A stretch of DNA of 64,000 nucleotides. Source: Lichina pygmaea. Its lineage: Eukaryota > Ascomycota > Lichinomycetes > Lichinales > Lichinaceae. A program made the translations under genes and the position numbers. Below the pieces are notes generated by a model. It ran no database searches. It saw nothing but the letters and a program-made list of their open reading frames with translations, and was not told where the DNA came from. Location: NCBI GenBank assembly GCA_963422465.1, contig OY730175.1, positions 1,860,001 through 1,924,000 of the forward strand, given 5' to 3'. This document shows, piece after piece, positions 47,667 to 59,154 of the stretch. Positions within the stretch are counted from its first letter, which is position 1. Each line of letters starts with the position of its first letter.

Positions 47667-50600
47667 AACAACAACTGCTACATCAACAACTGGCAGTACT
47701 GCCTTAAGCCTGGATGTGACAAGTATCAGCAAGACAAATTCATGAACAGATTCCTCAGAACTGATGGGAATAGCTAGACCTATTGCCCAGTCAGTGGAAA
47801 AACACTTCGATCAGGAAAAGACTGAACTCCCTTGTCAAGGGGTGACATCAGGAGCTCAACAACATGACCCCTAGCAACACAAAGCACCTGCGATTGCCTG
47901 TGTCACTACACACCAACACGCCAGTACAGACATACGCACTTGTTGACTCTGGAGCCAGTGGAAACTACATTTCAAGACAACTTTACAACACTCTTGGTAC
48001 TGGAAGAAGACGCAAGCAGCAGCCCTATCAGCTCACGATGGCAAATAGACAGACAGAGCTAGTCTGCCATAAGACGTAGCCAATGGAAATAGTTACCAGA
48101 CACTATACTGAAAGGATCCACCTTGATATTGTCAAGTTGGCCACTCAGAATATCTATTTGGGGATGCCTTGGCTAAAGAAGCACAACCCAGTTGTTAACT
48201 GGAGGACAGAAGTGCTCACGTTTAGGAACTGCACTAACAACACAGCTCAGACCTGTTACCAGCCGCAGAAGGTGTGGACAGATAAGGGAAGGAGTCCTCA
48301 GTGGAACCTCACTGACAGAAAGGACAACTCTCAAAAGAAGAGGTCTGCCTCAACAGGCACACCCTGGAACCAGGTGGCCAAACAGTCAGAGATGAAGAGA
48401 GAGAAAGTTGTTAACCCTCTGGAGATCCCTGAAGAGTACTGACCTGGGTATGATAACCTCTTTCAGGAAGAGACAACAACAGCAGTGTTGCCTAAGCACC
48501 AACCTTGGGATCATGAGATCAAGTTGCAACCAGGGACAGAGCCAGGATTTGGACCAATTTACCAGTTATCAGAGAAAGAGCTCCAAGTACTTCACGAGTA
48601 CCTGGAGGAAAACCTGAAAAAAGGTTTCATTCAAGAATCTCAATTGCCAGCAGGATACCTGATACTATTTGCACCAAAGAAAGATGGAAGTCTTCGACTT
48701 TGTGTGGATTACAGGAAACTCAACAATATTACCATCAAAAACTGATACCTGTTGCCAAATGCGAACGAATTGCAAGACAGGATCAGCCAAGCTACAATCT
48801 TCACTAAGCTGGACTTGAAAGAAGTATACAACCTGATACACATGAAAAAAGAAGAAGAATGGAAGACAGCTTTCAGAACCTGATACAGACACTACAAGTA
48901 TCTGGTCATGCTATTCAGACTCACAAACACACCAGCAACATGTCAAGCCTTGATCAACAATGTTATCAGAGCACACCTGGACCAAACAGTTATTGTCTAC
49001 CTGGACAATATTCTTGTCTACTTGAACACACAACAGGAACATACCAAACATGTGAAGGATGTTCTACGATATCTACAAGAGGCAGGGCTCAAGCTCAACC
49101 CAAAGAAATACAAGTTCAACAAACTGGAAGTTGAATTCCTCAGATACATTATAGAGATTGAAGGGATCAAGATTGACTCTGAGAAAATCAAAGTGATTCA
49201 GCAATAGCCAACACTGACATCAGTCAAGGAAGTACAAGCCTTTCTAGGATTTGCCAACTTCAACTGATAGTTCATTAAGAACTACTCACAGATGGCAACA
49301 CCACTGACAGAACTCACAAAGAAGGATGTGGAGTACTGGTGGATGGAGAGATAACAAAAAGCATTCTAACAGCTTAAAGACACTTGTGCCAAGGAACCAG
49401 TTCTCCTCAACTTCAAGACAGGCCAGCCAACACAAATCAAAACAGACACTTCAGACCAAGTGGTGGGAGTATGTCTATGCCAACAGGCAGACAGCAAGTG
49501 GCACCCAGTTGCCTACTACTCACACAAAATGTCACAAGTGGAACAAAACTATGATAGCCATGACAAAGAGCTACTGGCAGTCGTCAACACACTTGAACAT
49601 TGGAGAGTGTATGTGGAAAGCAGTTCTGAACTCACCATTCTCACAGACCACAAGAATCTGACAACATTCACAACAACCAAGAAGCTGAACAGATGACAAG
49701 TCAGATAGGCTGAACTTCTAGGGCAACACAAGTTCAAGATCTTGTACACCCCCAGACAAGACAATAGGAGAGCAGACGCACTAAGCTGACAAAAAGACCA
49801 CATGGAAGATGATGAACACCAAGGAATGATCTTACAGCAGGACCAGCAAGGAAACCTGGTACCTCAACCACAGATCAACAAGCTCACGGCAGAAGACACT
49901 GAAGAACTAATAAGGAACTACCACGATAATCTAGCACATGGTCACCCAGGAATCTCCAAGACCACAGACCTTATCCAATGGGCAGGGAACAATGTCATTA
50001 ACCTCTGACAACATGTCATAAACTACATCAGCAAGTGTCTACTATGCCAAAAAAACAAACATGGAAGACATAAGCCATACAGAGAGAGACACCTGAACAC
50101 AATACCAAGAGGCTCTTGGGAAGATGTGTCAATAGACTTCATCACAAAGCTACCCAAGTCCAAAGACCCAGTCACAGGAATCACCTATAACTCAATTATG
50201 GTGATTGTGGATAGATTCACAAAATACCTAATAGTAGTACTATTCAAGGAAACCCACACAGCAGAGTAGTTGGGACACCTTCTACTGGACAGATTGGTTA
50301 GAGACCACAGAGTTCCAATCACAGTCATTACTGACAGAGACAAACTCTTCACATCCAACTACTGGAAAACAATCAGTGCAGCCATGGGAACAAAACCCAA
50401 GATGTCTATAGCCTATCACCCACAAACTGACAGCCAGACAGAGTGAGCAAACCAAGTCCTGGAGACTTATTTGCAGCATTACATCAACCAGACCCACAGC
50501 AATTAGGTATAATTATTACCAGTGGCACAGCTGGCAATCAACCAGCACAGATTAGACTCAACAAAGGAATCACCATTCTTTGCCAATTTTGGACAACACG

Positions 50601-51129
50601 CAAACATCGGAATGCGAAGCAGAGCTTCACTAAACATGGAGAAAGCACTCCAACATGACAAGCTCCTACAACAAATGCACACGATGATGAGGCATTACCT
50701 TCAAGAGACCTCAGAAAAAATGTAACACCAAATAGACAAAAAATTGAAAATGGCACCTCAGCTGAAGAAGGAGGATAAAGTCTACCTCCTCACAAAAAAT
50801 TGGAAAGTCAAGAAACCAAGAACAAAGAAACTGGACTATGTCAAGGTCGGACTATTTTCAGTCGAAGAAAGAACCAGACCAGTCAACATCAGACTGCGAC
50901 TACCGAGAGACACTCAGGTACACCCAAACTTTCACATCTCAATGATTGAATTAGCTGACCAGAGCACACCCTTGCAGGAAACATTCTATTACCAACCAGA
51001 GGAAGAACAGGAATTTGAGGTCAAACAGATCTTGAAGAGAAAAGGTCAGTGATACCTTGTCAAGTGGAAAAACTACCCAGACTCAGAAAATACCTGGGAA
51101 CCACTCAGGAACCTCGTGAACTGCCAGCT

Positions 51130-51482
51130 CCTCCTGCAGCAGTTCTGGCAGAAGCAGGACTGAACAGCTTGGCCTGCAGTACAGACATGTCAATGACTGT
51201 TGCTGACAAGTCTTCACCATCCACCTCTATTTCAGCAACAAGGCACTGGAGCTTCTTCTTTGCTCAACCCTCAGCACCTTCAAGAACCTTTCGCTTTCAG
51301 GACACACAAGCCTGCAGCTCAGCAAGCTGCTCAACAAGAGTATCCCACTTGGCCTTATCAACAGCCAAATTCTTGCGAAGGTTATCTCAGGTCATGTTTA
51401 GCGACTCCCAAGAAAGCAACACACAGGACTTCCCACAACAAGTGCATTCAGCACACTTCAACTTGTTGTTGTTGTCAGACAT
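51130..51482 (-). pseudogene. Decayed antisense Cys-rich/coiled-coil frame of chromovirus A2
   Basis: Lies opposite to the element's sense strand, between the chromodomain and the 3' LTR. It begins with ATG at 51482, has a Cys-rich start (KLKCAECTCCGKSC) and then helical, charged sequence with a KAKWDTLVEQLAELQ segment. Position, strand and layout match the open antisense frame of element C. It is broken; no product is proposed. Confidence 0.5.
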
Positions 51483-51649
51483 TCAGAAGCAGGGCTTGTG
51501 GTTCAAAACACAGAAGTCACACAGAGTAAGTGACACAAAGTTATAATCGCAGATCTGGGCTGCCAGTTGTTTTCAGTAAGCAGAGGCATGTGATTTCGCA
51601 GACATACTCAAGAATTCATCAGGACAATGAATGAAGGAGAGAAGGGTAG

Positions 51650-51980
51650 TGTTACAACCCCTGGGATAGGAGCCACTTATTTATAGGCAATCAGGCCGCG
51701 GGCCAGGCAAGAGGACACCATGGAAGTCAAGTGACCAACCAACAAGGGGTCACGTGACTGTCGAGACACACAGGCGGCTCAACACAGCATGCATGAAGTA
51801 TTGAGACAATCTCACCAGTCTTGATGCAGGATGCAGGAAGCATCAAGACAGCCTCACCAGTCTTGACACAGTGTGCATGAAGCATCAAGACAATCTCACC
51901 AGTCTTGACACAGGGTGCAGAACATGGTGGGACTGTCAAGACAATCTCACCTGTCTTGATGTCAAGACTGTTGAGACAAT
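51650..51980 (+). repeat. 3' LTR of chromovirus A2, left part
   Basis: Starts TGTTACAACCC; holds about four U3 units (about 51790-51975) with the CAAGACAATCTCACC / TCTTGA dyad. Interrupted at 51980 by element C; ACAAT at 51976-51980 is the duplicated target. Confidence 0.9.
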
Positions 51981-52324
51981 TGTTAAGGCCCAGGCCGGAA
52001 CGGCTGAGCTGACCGAAGCGAGTGTACAGAGGTACACGGAACAATGTTCACCCGACCCGGTGGACGAGGTGGACGATGTGTAACCAGCTCGTCCAGCTCG
52101 TCCACGCAGAAAGCTGATACCCCTCGGGAGGACCCCCCCCCCTCAGGCTCCTGTATATAAGAACCCAGATAGCTGGAGAGAATAGCTCTCCAGGCTGAAC
52201 GCACATTACGAGTGACAATAGCAAGAGAGTTACCCCACTTGCTATTCATCTATTGAGTCCCTGCCCTCCTCGGTCAAAGACAGGACCACCCACATTCTGT
52301 GTGAACGTGGACTGGCCTTTAACA
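51981..52324 (+). repeat. 5' LTR of chromovirus C
   Basis: 344 bp, TGTTAAGG...CCTTTAACA. A TATA box (TGTATATAAG, about 52152-52161) precedes AGGCTGAA (52192-52199), which is complementary to TTCAGCCT just inside the LTR (52327-52334). Nine differences from the 3' LTR, all transitions at CpG. Confidence 0.93.
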
Positions 52325-55300
52325 GTTTCAGCCTCTAACACATAGGACACCGGCTCAATACGATGGCGGATCCACGCAGCCCTACCCCTTCGCAGGCAGG
52401 CCAAGCTCGGGCTGCGCCTCAGGCGCAAGCCCAGGAACCACCTGTCCCTACCACCCTCACCTTACCTCCAAAGCTGTTGAAGGTGGGTACACCGAAGAGG
52501 TACGATAGATCACGAGGGGGATTGGAATTATTCTTCTCTCAGCTTGAGCTTTACTACAGATTCAACACCGCACAATTCCCTACGGAACAGGAGAAGGTGC
52601 TGTTCACAGCTTTCTACCTGGACAGACCAACATTTGCCTGGTTCAATGTCTACCTACAAGACTTCCTCGACAACAAGGAAGACCCCTCTAGCATGGAGAC
52701 CACGACACAGCAGATCATTGGGAGATTCTCTACCTTCAAGACCCAGATGAAGAAGACCTTCAGGGTCATTGATGAAGAACAAGATGCGGAACAAAAGCTC
52801 CAAGCACTACAGCAGACAGGGTCAGCATCAGACTTCGCGGCAAAGTTCCAACAGTTGTCAGTGAGGACACAATAGGGAGACAGTGCCTTGACAGCACTAT
52901 TCTACCAAGCTCTCAAGGAACAAGTCAAGGATGACATCACACAAGGAGACTGACCCACTGACCTCGAGGATATGATCGACACAGCAGTACGCATCAATGA
53001 CCGACAGTTCGAACAAGAACTCGAGAAGTGAGGCAAGCATGCAAGACCATAGGGCAAAAAGACAGTGCCAGCACAAGACAAGTACAGCTTGACACCCATG
53101 GAGATTGATGCAACAACACCACAGGCAACAAAGAAGAAAGAAACACAGAAGTGTTACAATTGCCAGAAGGTAGAACACCTCGCAGCCAACTGCCAAAGCA
53201 AGAAGAAGAAAAAAGGCAAGGGTAAGTAGTTGAATGCCACCAGTGCCTGGAAAGGCAAGGGCATTCAGGAGCCACCGAGGGCTCCCAGAGGCACGCTACC
53301 CATGAACTGGTCAGAAGCAACACTCCTCAGACAGGAGGACAATCTCAGACAGCACATCGAAAGACTGGAGAACAATTTGCAGAGGTCACTGGAGGACCTG
53401 CACGCAACCCAAGACCAGATCGATAAGGTTCATTGGGAGGATGACCTGATCTCTGAATTCAACACAACAGACTACGAGATTGACATAACCGGCATGCCAC
53501 CAGTTCCCAAGACACCACTACTCTGATGACAGGATGCGACCTTGTCGGAGGACGGCGAAGCAAGAGTGACATGATGGGTGGACGACACCATCAGTATCTC
53601 ACAGCCCCGAGACATCGCAGCGCAAGTGGACCTTCACCAGGCTATGACACCAGCCTGCGGACGTCCTTATTGGAAAGGATGCGAGGACCACCACTGCAAG
53701 GAACATCTCCTAGAGAAAAGGAGAAGGCACTACTTCCCTGGCCCAGAATACCACAAGAAAGCCTGGAGCATCAAGCACCAGCTAAGCCAGCAAGGGAAAG
53801 AACACGATGACTGCGGAGAAGACACATGGGGGCTATGCTTCACCGAAAAATGCGAAAGACACGTGGCAGAACGCCAGGCTCAGGGCCTTGGTTGTTCAAA
53901 AAACTAGCAGTGCTCTTCAAATCTGGAGTCGGAAGAGCAGGCAAGACAACACTCCGGAGAGAAGGGGTCGAGCAGAGCCTTGACACGACAGCCTGCAGTC
54001 TGTATTTTCACATCAGGATGAGAGTCAACAGGCATCTGACAAACACCATGATCGACTCTGGAGCTACTGGCAACTTCATGTCAGAAAGTTTCGCCAGGAA
54101 GCACAAGATCCCGACTTGGGAAAAGAGGAATCCATACCAACTAACAGTAGTGGACGGGACACCACTCTCCAACAACCAAGGACAAGTGACGAAGGAGACC
54201 AAGAACCTACGACTGTGTGTTGACAGTACAACAATTGGATCAGAAGAATTCGACTTGGTCCAGATACCACATGAAGTTATATTGGGTCTTCCGTGGTTGG
54301 AAAGTCAAAACCCAAGGATCGACTGGAAAAGAAGGCACCTAGTCTTTCCGAAGAGGAGTCTGGCAACTCGAGCAGAGCCAGAGAAAGTGAGAATCAAAGA
54401 GATCTTATATGCAGGGTGGAAGAAGCACCACTGGCGAGGGCAAGCCTATGTGGCTTGGATGAAGCCCCAAAACCATCAACTTTGCACTACGCATGACGCC
54501 GTGGGCAAGACTCAGGCACCGCAGCTGCCAAGTGAGTATAAAGACTACCAGGAGATGTTTGGTGAGGAAGCAGTCGCGACGCTACCAGAACACCAAGAGT
54601 GGGATCACGAAATTCTGCTGGAAGACAGAAAGAAACCCACACATAGCTCTATTTACGCTCTATCAGCAAAGGAGCTTGAGGCCTTAAGAGATTACCTGGA
54701 CAAGAACCTAGCGAAAGGGTTCATAAGACCTTCAACATCACCGGCCGGATACCCGATATTGTTTGTGCCAAAGAAGGACGGCAAATTACGACTGTGTGTC
54801 GACTACCGGCAGCTTAATGCGATCACGATTAAGAATCACTACCCACTACCATTAATATCAGAAATCCAGGACTGAATCCAAGGAGCCAAGTGGTTTACCA
54901 AGTTTGACATCCGAGGCGCTTTCAACCTGGTTAGGATGAAAGATGGCGAAGAATGGAAGACAGCCTTTCATACAAGGTACAGGCATTATGAGTATACTAT
55001 TATGCCATTCGGCCTTACGAATGCACCGGTGACGTTCCAATCACTCATTAACACCATCCTCCGACAATACCTGGATATATTTGTTACCACTTATATTGAC
55101 GATGTCTTGGTTTACACCAATGGAACCCTGGAGGAGTACAGACAGCATGTCAAGAAGATCCTACATGCACTCCAAGAAGCAGGAATAAGGTTACACTTTG
55201 ATAAGAGCGTCTTCCACGTGAAAGAAGTGGAATATTTGGGATTGATCCTGACGACGGAAGGAATCCGTATGGACAATACAAAGATCACGGCAGTACAAGA

Positions 55301-57273
55301 CTGGCCAACACCCAAAAACCTCAAAGAAGTCCAATCCTTCCTGGGATTTGCGAACTTCTACTGACGATTCATCAAGGAGTACTTGAGGACAGCAGCACCC
55401 TTGACTGAACTAACAAAGAAGGAAGAAACCTTCACATGGGGGAACAGCCAAGAAAGAGCATTCCAGGAGCTGAAAGAGAAGTTCACCTCCACACCCATAC
55501 TGGCATCATTTGATCCCGGACAGCGGATCATCATGGAGACAGATGCCTCGGACCAAGCACTTGGATCTTGCTTGTGTCAACCAGACACCGAAAACCGCCT
55601 ACACCCTGTCGCATACTGATCAAGAAAGTTCTCTGGCCCAGAACTCAGGTACGATGTCCACGACAAGAAGTTGTTAGCGATTGTCGACGTATTCCAGGAG
55701 TGGAGACCTTACCTGGAAGGAGCAAAGTACACAGTGGACGTGTACTCAGACCACAAGAATTTGGCTTACTTCACGACAACGAAGAAGCTAAACAGACAAC
55801 AAGTCTGATGGGCAGAGCTTTTAGCTTCATACAACTTCCAGATCTTCTATCGAAAAGGATCAGAAAACACACGAGCGGACGCGCTTAGCAGGCAGCCTGA
55901 TATGACGACAGACGACATGACAGAAGAGCGCCCAATCCTTGTGACAAAAGGACAAACTCTGGTCTATGCTCAACCTCAGTTAGCGAAAACTGAAGAGATG
56001 GGTGCACTCCTGACCCTAGGCCACAACGTTGCGGCCACGAACAAGGAAGAAGTGCCAGAGAGCGCACAAGAGGACGTGATTCGACAACATCATGATGGAC
56101 CTCTACACAGACATCCTGGGCAAGACAAGACCCTGGAAAAGATCTGGAGATGTTACCACTTCAACGGAATGAAGTGGAAAGTGACGGAATTTATTCGCAA
56201 CTGCGAAGAATGTGCGAAAAACAAACTGTCACGCCACAAACCCTATGGAGAGAGTCAACAAATAGACCTCCCAGAAGTGGCTTGGGATACCATCACAATG
56301 GATTTTGTGGTGAAGCTGCTGAGGTCAGAGGACCCGGTAACAAAGGTGAAATATGACAGTATCTTGGTGGTTGTTGACAAACTCACCAAATACGCTCACC
56401 TGATCCTGTGGCGAGAGACAGGAACAGCGAGCGAACTCACCAATGTCCTGCTCAAAGAATTGGTTAGCCAGCGAGGGCTACCCACGAAGATTATCTCAGA
56501 TCAAGACAAACTCTTCACCTTGAAATTCTGGAACATGTGGACAAGACAGCTAGGGATAGACACAAGGATGTCTACTGCCTACCATCCACAAACAGACAGA
56601 CAAACTGAGAGAACAAACCAGACGATGGAACAGTACCTACACCACTACGTCAACCACCGACAGGACGATTGGGTAGAACTGCTACCAATGGCTCAGTTTG
56701 CGTACAACAATCAGCAACACAGCGTGACGGGCATGACACCGTTCTTTGCGAACTACGGCAGAAACCCCTGCTGGGAAGTGATGGTGGCTGGAAGTGGCAC
56801 TTCAACAAACGTTGAAAAACTCACTGCTATGCATGAGGAAATGAAGACTGCAATTGAATCCGCACAAAAGACAACAAGCCACCGCCTAAACAGCAAAAGG
56901 TTGAAGGGACCAACCCTGGAGAGGGGGGATAAGGTCTATTTGTCAACAAAAAACCTGCGCTTGAAGCGACCGAGCAAAAAGCTGGATCATGTACAAATCG
57001 GACTGTTTGAGATTGAGAAGCGCACTGGAGAAGTCAACTACTGACTGAGACTGCCAAAAAAGGCACGGATACACTGAGTATTCCATGTCTCGCTGCTTGA
57101 GCCAGCACCCAGTGACACAGCAATCAAAACAGAATGGCACTTTGAGGACGACGAAGAAGAGTACGATGTCGAAAGGATCCTAGACAGCCAGAGAAGCGGA
57201 CAGAAAATCGAATACCTGGTCAAGTGGTTAGGGTATGACAATGAGGAGAACTCGTGGGAACCCACTGAGAACT

Positions 57274-57804
57274 TCAGCCCTGCGACAAACAAGAAACTGC
57301 GGAGTTTCCACCGACAAAACCCGCAGAAGCCAGGATTGATGGAGACAAAGGCTCGAGAGAAGCCAAAGCCTCCGAAGAGAAGAAGTCCTCCAAAGGCGGC
57401 GGGGACTCCACACACGTAGCCTCCTGCTCGAGATCCTCCTGATCCTTGATCGCAGCAAGCTCATGCTTGATGGCCTCACCCTCCTTCTTGGACAACACAC
57501 CCAACTGACAACGGAGATGAAGTTTGCGAGGAAGGAGAACAGACTCCTGCTCCTCGATCTTCTTCAGTTGAGCCTTGAGCTGAGTGCGCTCAAGCTCCAT
57601 CTTCTCCCACTCCGACTCCGCGAGATGGAGATTGCAACAGCAACCCTTCTCAAGGCACTGACCGCAAAATGTGGACTCTGAACTGACAACACACTTGGCA
57701 TGGTCACAACAACATGCGCTGCATGAAACTTTGGATACCTTGCCCATCTTGCCAACACGAGAACCGAGGACTCCACGATGATTAACACAAGATGTCCAGG
57801 TCAT
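57274..57804 (-). CDS. Antisense Cys-rich, coiled-coil protein frame of chromovirus C
   Basis: An uninterrupted 176-codon frame (ATG at 57804) opposite to the element's own genes, between the chromodomain and the 3' LTR; its end overlaps the tail of the pol frame by about 145 bp, so the two converge. Residues 28-57 are Cys-rich: SCSACCCDHAKC, then TFCGQCLEKGCCCN, suggesting a zinc-binding knuckle. Residues 62-130 form a charged helix with Leu spacing typical of a coiled coil (SEWEKMELERTQLKAQLKKI). I recall similar small Cys-rich/coiled-coil hypothetical proteins as common in fungal genomes, but cannot check that here. Function unknown. Its openness, while the sense genes carry breaks, is notable but could be chance. 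Confidence 0.5.
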   Translation of the reverse strand: MTWTSCVNHRGVLGSRVGKMGKVSKVSCSACCCDHAKCVVSSESTFCGQCLEKGCCCNLHLAESEWEKMELERTQLKAQLKKIEEQESVLLPRKLHLRCQLGVLSKKEGEAIKHELAAIKDQEDLEQEATCVESPPPLEDFFSSEALASLEPLSPSILASAGFVGGNSAVSCLSQG

Positions 57805-57856
57805 GGTAAGAGAAGTGAGAGGATCTGGGAACAGAACCTTTGGAGGGAGGGGATGG

Positions 57857-58200
57857 TGTTAAGGCCCAGGCTGGAATGGCTGAGCTGACCGAAGCGAGTG
57901 TACAGAGGTACACAGAACAATGTTCACCCGACCCGGTGGACAAGGTGGACGATGTGTAACCAGCTCGTCCAGCTTGTCCACGCAGAAAGCTGATACCCCT
58001 CGGGAGGACCCCCCCCCCTCAGGCTCCTGTATATAAGAACCCAGATAGCCGGAGAGAATAGCTCTCCAGGCTGAACGCACATTACGAGCGACAATAGCAA
58101 GAGAGTTACCCCACTTGCTATTCATCTATTGAGTCCCTGCCCTCCTCGGTCGAAGACAGGACCACCCACATTCTGTGTGAATGTGGACTGGCCTTTAACA
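57857..58200 (+). repeat. 3' LTR of chromovirus C
   Basis: 344 bp, same length as the 5' copy; target duplication ACAAT follows at 58201-58205. Confidence 0.93.
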
Positions 58201-58205
58201 ACAAT

Positions 58206-58474
58206 CTTGATTGTCTTGACAGGCCAGCACTATATAGTCTGGTGATAGTTCTCTTATGGAATGATTGTCTTCAACTCATGTTGTGATCCAGACAACTAGA
58301 TCTACTTCAATACAATCCTTTTGTACGAAGCCATTGATCAGGTGTCACCACCACCATGTTCTACCAAAACCCTTCGCACTCCTTGACACTCCTCTCCTGC
58401 GAGAACCAACCTGCCTTCCGCATCTTGCCCTTAATTCTATACTCAGTTAGGACGGCACGGTACAGACCGCAACA
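58206..58474 (+). repeat. 3' LTR of chromovirus A2, right part
   Basis: Continues the LTR interrupted at 51980, with the TATA-like box (CTATATAG, about 58229) and the terminal CGCAACA. The A2 target duplication CTGGG follows at 58475-58479. Confidence 0.9.
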
Positions 58475-58479
58475 CTGGG

Positions 58480-58562
58480 CTAGAATGACATTGGCATAGT
58501 TACGTAGCATTGGTGGTCTAACACATAATCCTAGCTGATCAAGTCTGTCAATATAACAACAG
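58480..58562 (-). mobile_element. Pogo/Fot1-type transposon, N-terminal segment
   Basis: Minus-strand translation reads DRLDQLGLCVRPPMLRNYAN, then VILA, directly continuous in frame with the segment at 40171-40455 across the A2 insertion and its CTGGG duplication. This DNA-binding-to-catalytic linker is typical of pogo-type transposases. The rest of the N-terminus is cut off by chromovirus A3. Confidence 0.8.
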
Positions 58563-59154
58563 TGTTACAACCCAGGAGGAACACAGTCTTTATATACTCA
58601 CAGAAAGCAGCAGACAGGATACTGGACAGAAGTACCAGACAGTGTGGCACGGGAACCAGTCACGTGACTGGCGAGACAAACCAGGGGCTCACCGCAGCAT
58701 GCATATACACAAGCAAGTGAGCAAAGTGAGCAGAGCTCACCCAGCTCGCCGCAGTGTGCATGAAAAGTGAGCAAAGTGAGCAGAGCTCACCCAGCTCACC
58801 GCAGCGTGCATGAAAAGTGAGCAAAGTGAGCAGAGCTCACCCAGCTCGCCGCAGCGTGCATAAACTGTGAGCAAAGTGAGCAGAGCTCACTGTGCTCACA
58901 AACTGAGCACTATATAGTCTGGTGATAGTTCCCCTATAGAACAATCATCTTCAACTCATGTTGTGATCCAGACAACTAGATCTACTTCAATACAATCCTT
59001 TTTGTACAAAGCTGTTGATCAGGTGTCACCACCACCATGTTCCACCAAACCCCTTCGCACTCCTTGACACTCCTCTCCTGCGAGAACCAACCCACCTTCC
59101 ACCTCTCGCCCTAATTCTATACTCAGATAGGATAGTACAGTACAGACTGCAACA
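58563..59154 (+). repeat. 5' LTR of chromovirus A3 with a replaced U3 repeat block
   Basis: 592 bp. Outer edges and the R/U5 part match A1 and A2, but U3 carries about four copies of a different 49-50 bp unit (about 58715-58900) built on GTGAGCAAAGTGAGCAGAGC and TCACCCAGCTC, followed by GCAGCGTGCATGAAAA. Confidence 0.9.

Larger units (their letters stand above)
51981..58200 (+). mobile_element. Ty3/gypsy chromovirus family C, nested in the A2 3' LTR
   Basis: Fossil of 6,220 bp with LTRs of 344 bp (51981-52324, 57857-58200) and target duplication ACAAT (51976-51980, 58201-58205). Parts: gag from 52363 (MADPRSPTPSQ) with a CCHC knuckle (CYNCQKVEHLAANC) near 53153; protease ([12 protein letters not shown]) near 54050; reverse transcriptase about 54640-55360 with YIDDVLVYTN; RNase H about 55400-55880; integrase about 56080-57000; chromodomain about 57160-57280 (YLVKWLGYDNEENSWEP). 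It looks nearly whole in layout, with roughly ten breaks. Its LTRs differ at 9 of 344 sites, making it the youngest of the dated elements, as its nested position requires. An antisense frame lies at 57274-57804. Confidence 0.92.
40456..58474 (+). mobile_element. Ty3/gypsy chromovirus family A, copy A2, carrying two nested elements
   Basis: Fossil with both LTRs and a 5-bp target duplication CTGGG (40451-40455, 58475-58479). Parts in order: 5' LTR 40456-40922; gag about 40944-42286 with a CCHC knuckle (CYACGKLGHM, about 41703); insertion of element B 42287-47666; gag end and aspartic protease (VDSGASGNYIS, about 47943); reverse transcriptase about 48440-49270; RNase H about 49390-49800; integrase about 49910-50730; chromodomain about 51010-51120; antisense frame 51130-51482; 3' LTR 51650-58474 split by element C. 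Without the insertions it is about 6.4 kb. It looks broken throughout, with well over ten breaks. LTR divergence of about 8% outside the U3 repeats makes it the oldest dated chromovirus here. Confidence 0.9.

Noticed and set aside
58715-58900. Regular 50-bp repeats resembling a CRISPR array
   Set aside because: They are adjoining tandem copies with no unique spacers, inside a retroelement LTR of a eukaryote.
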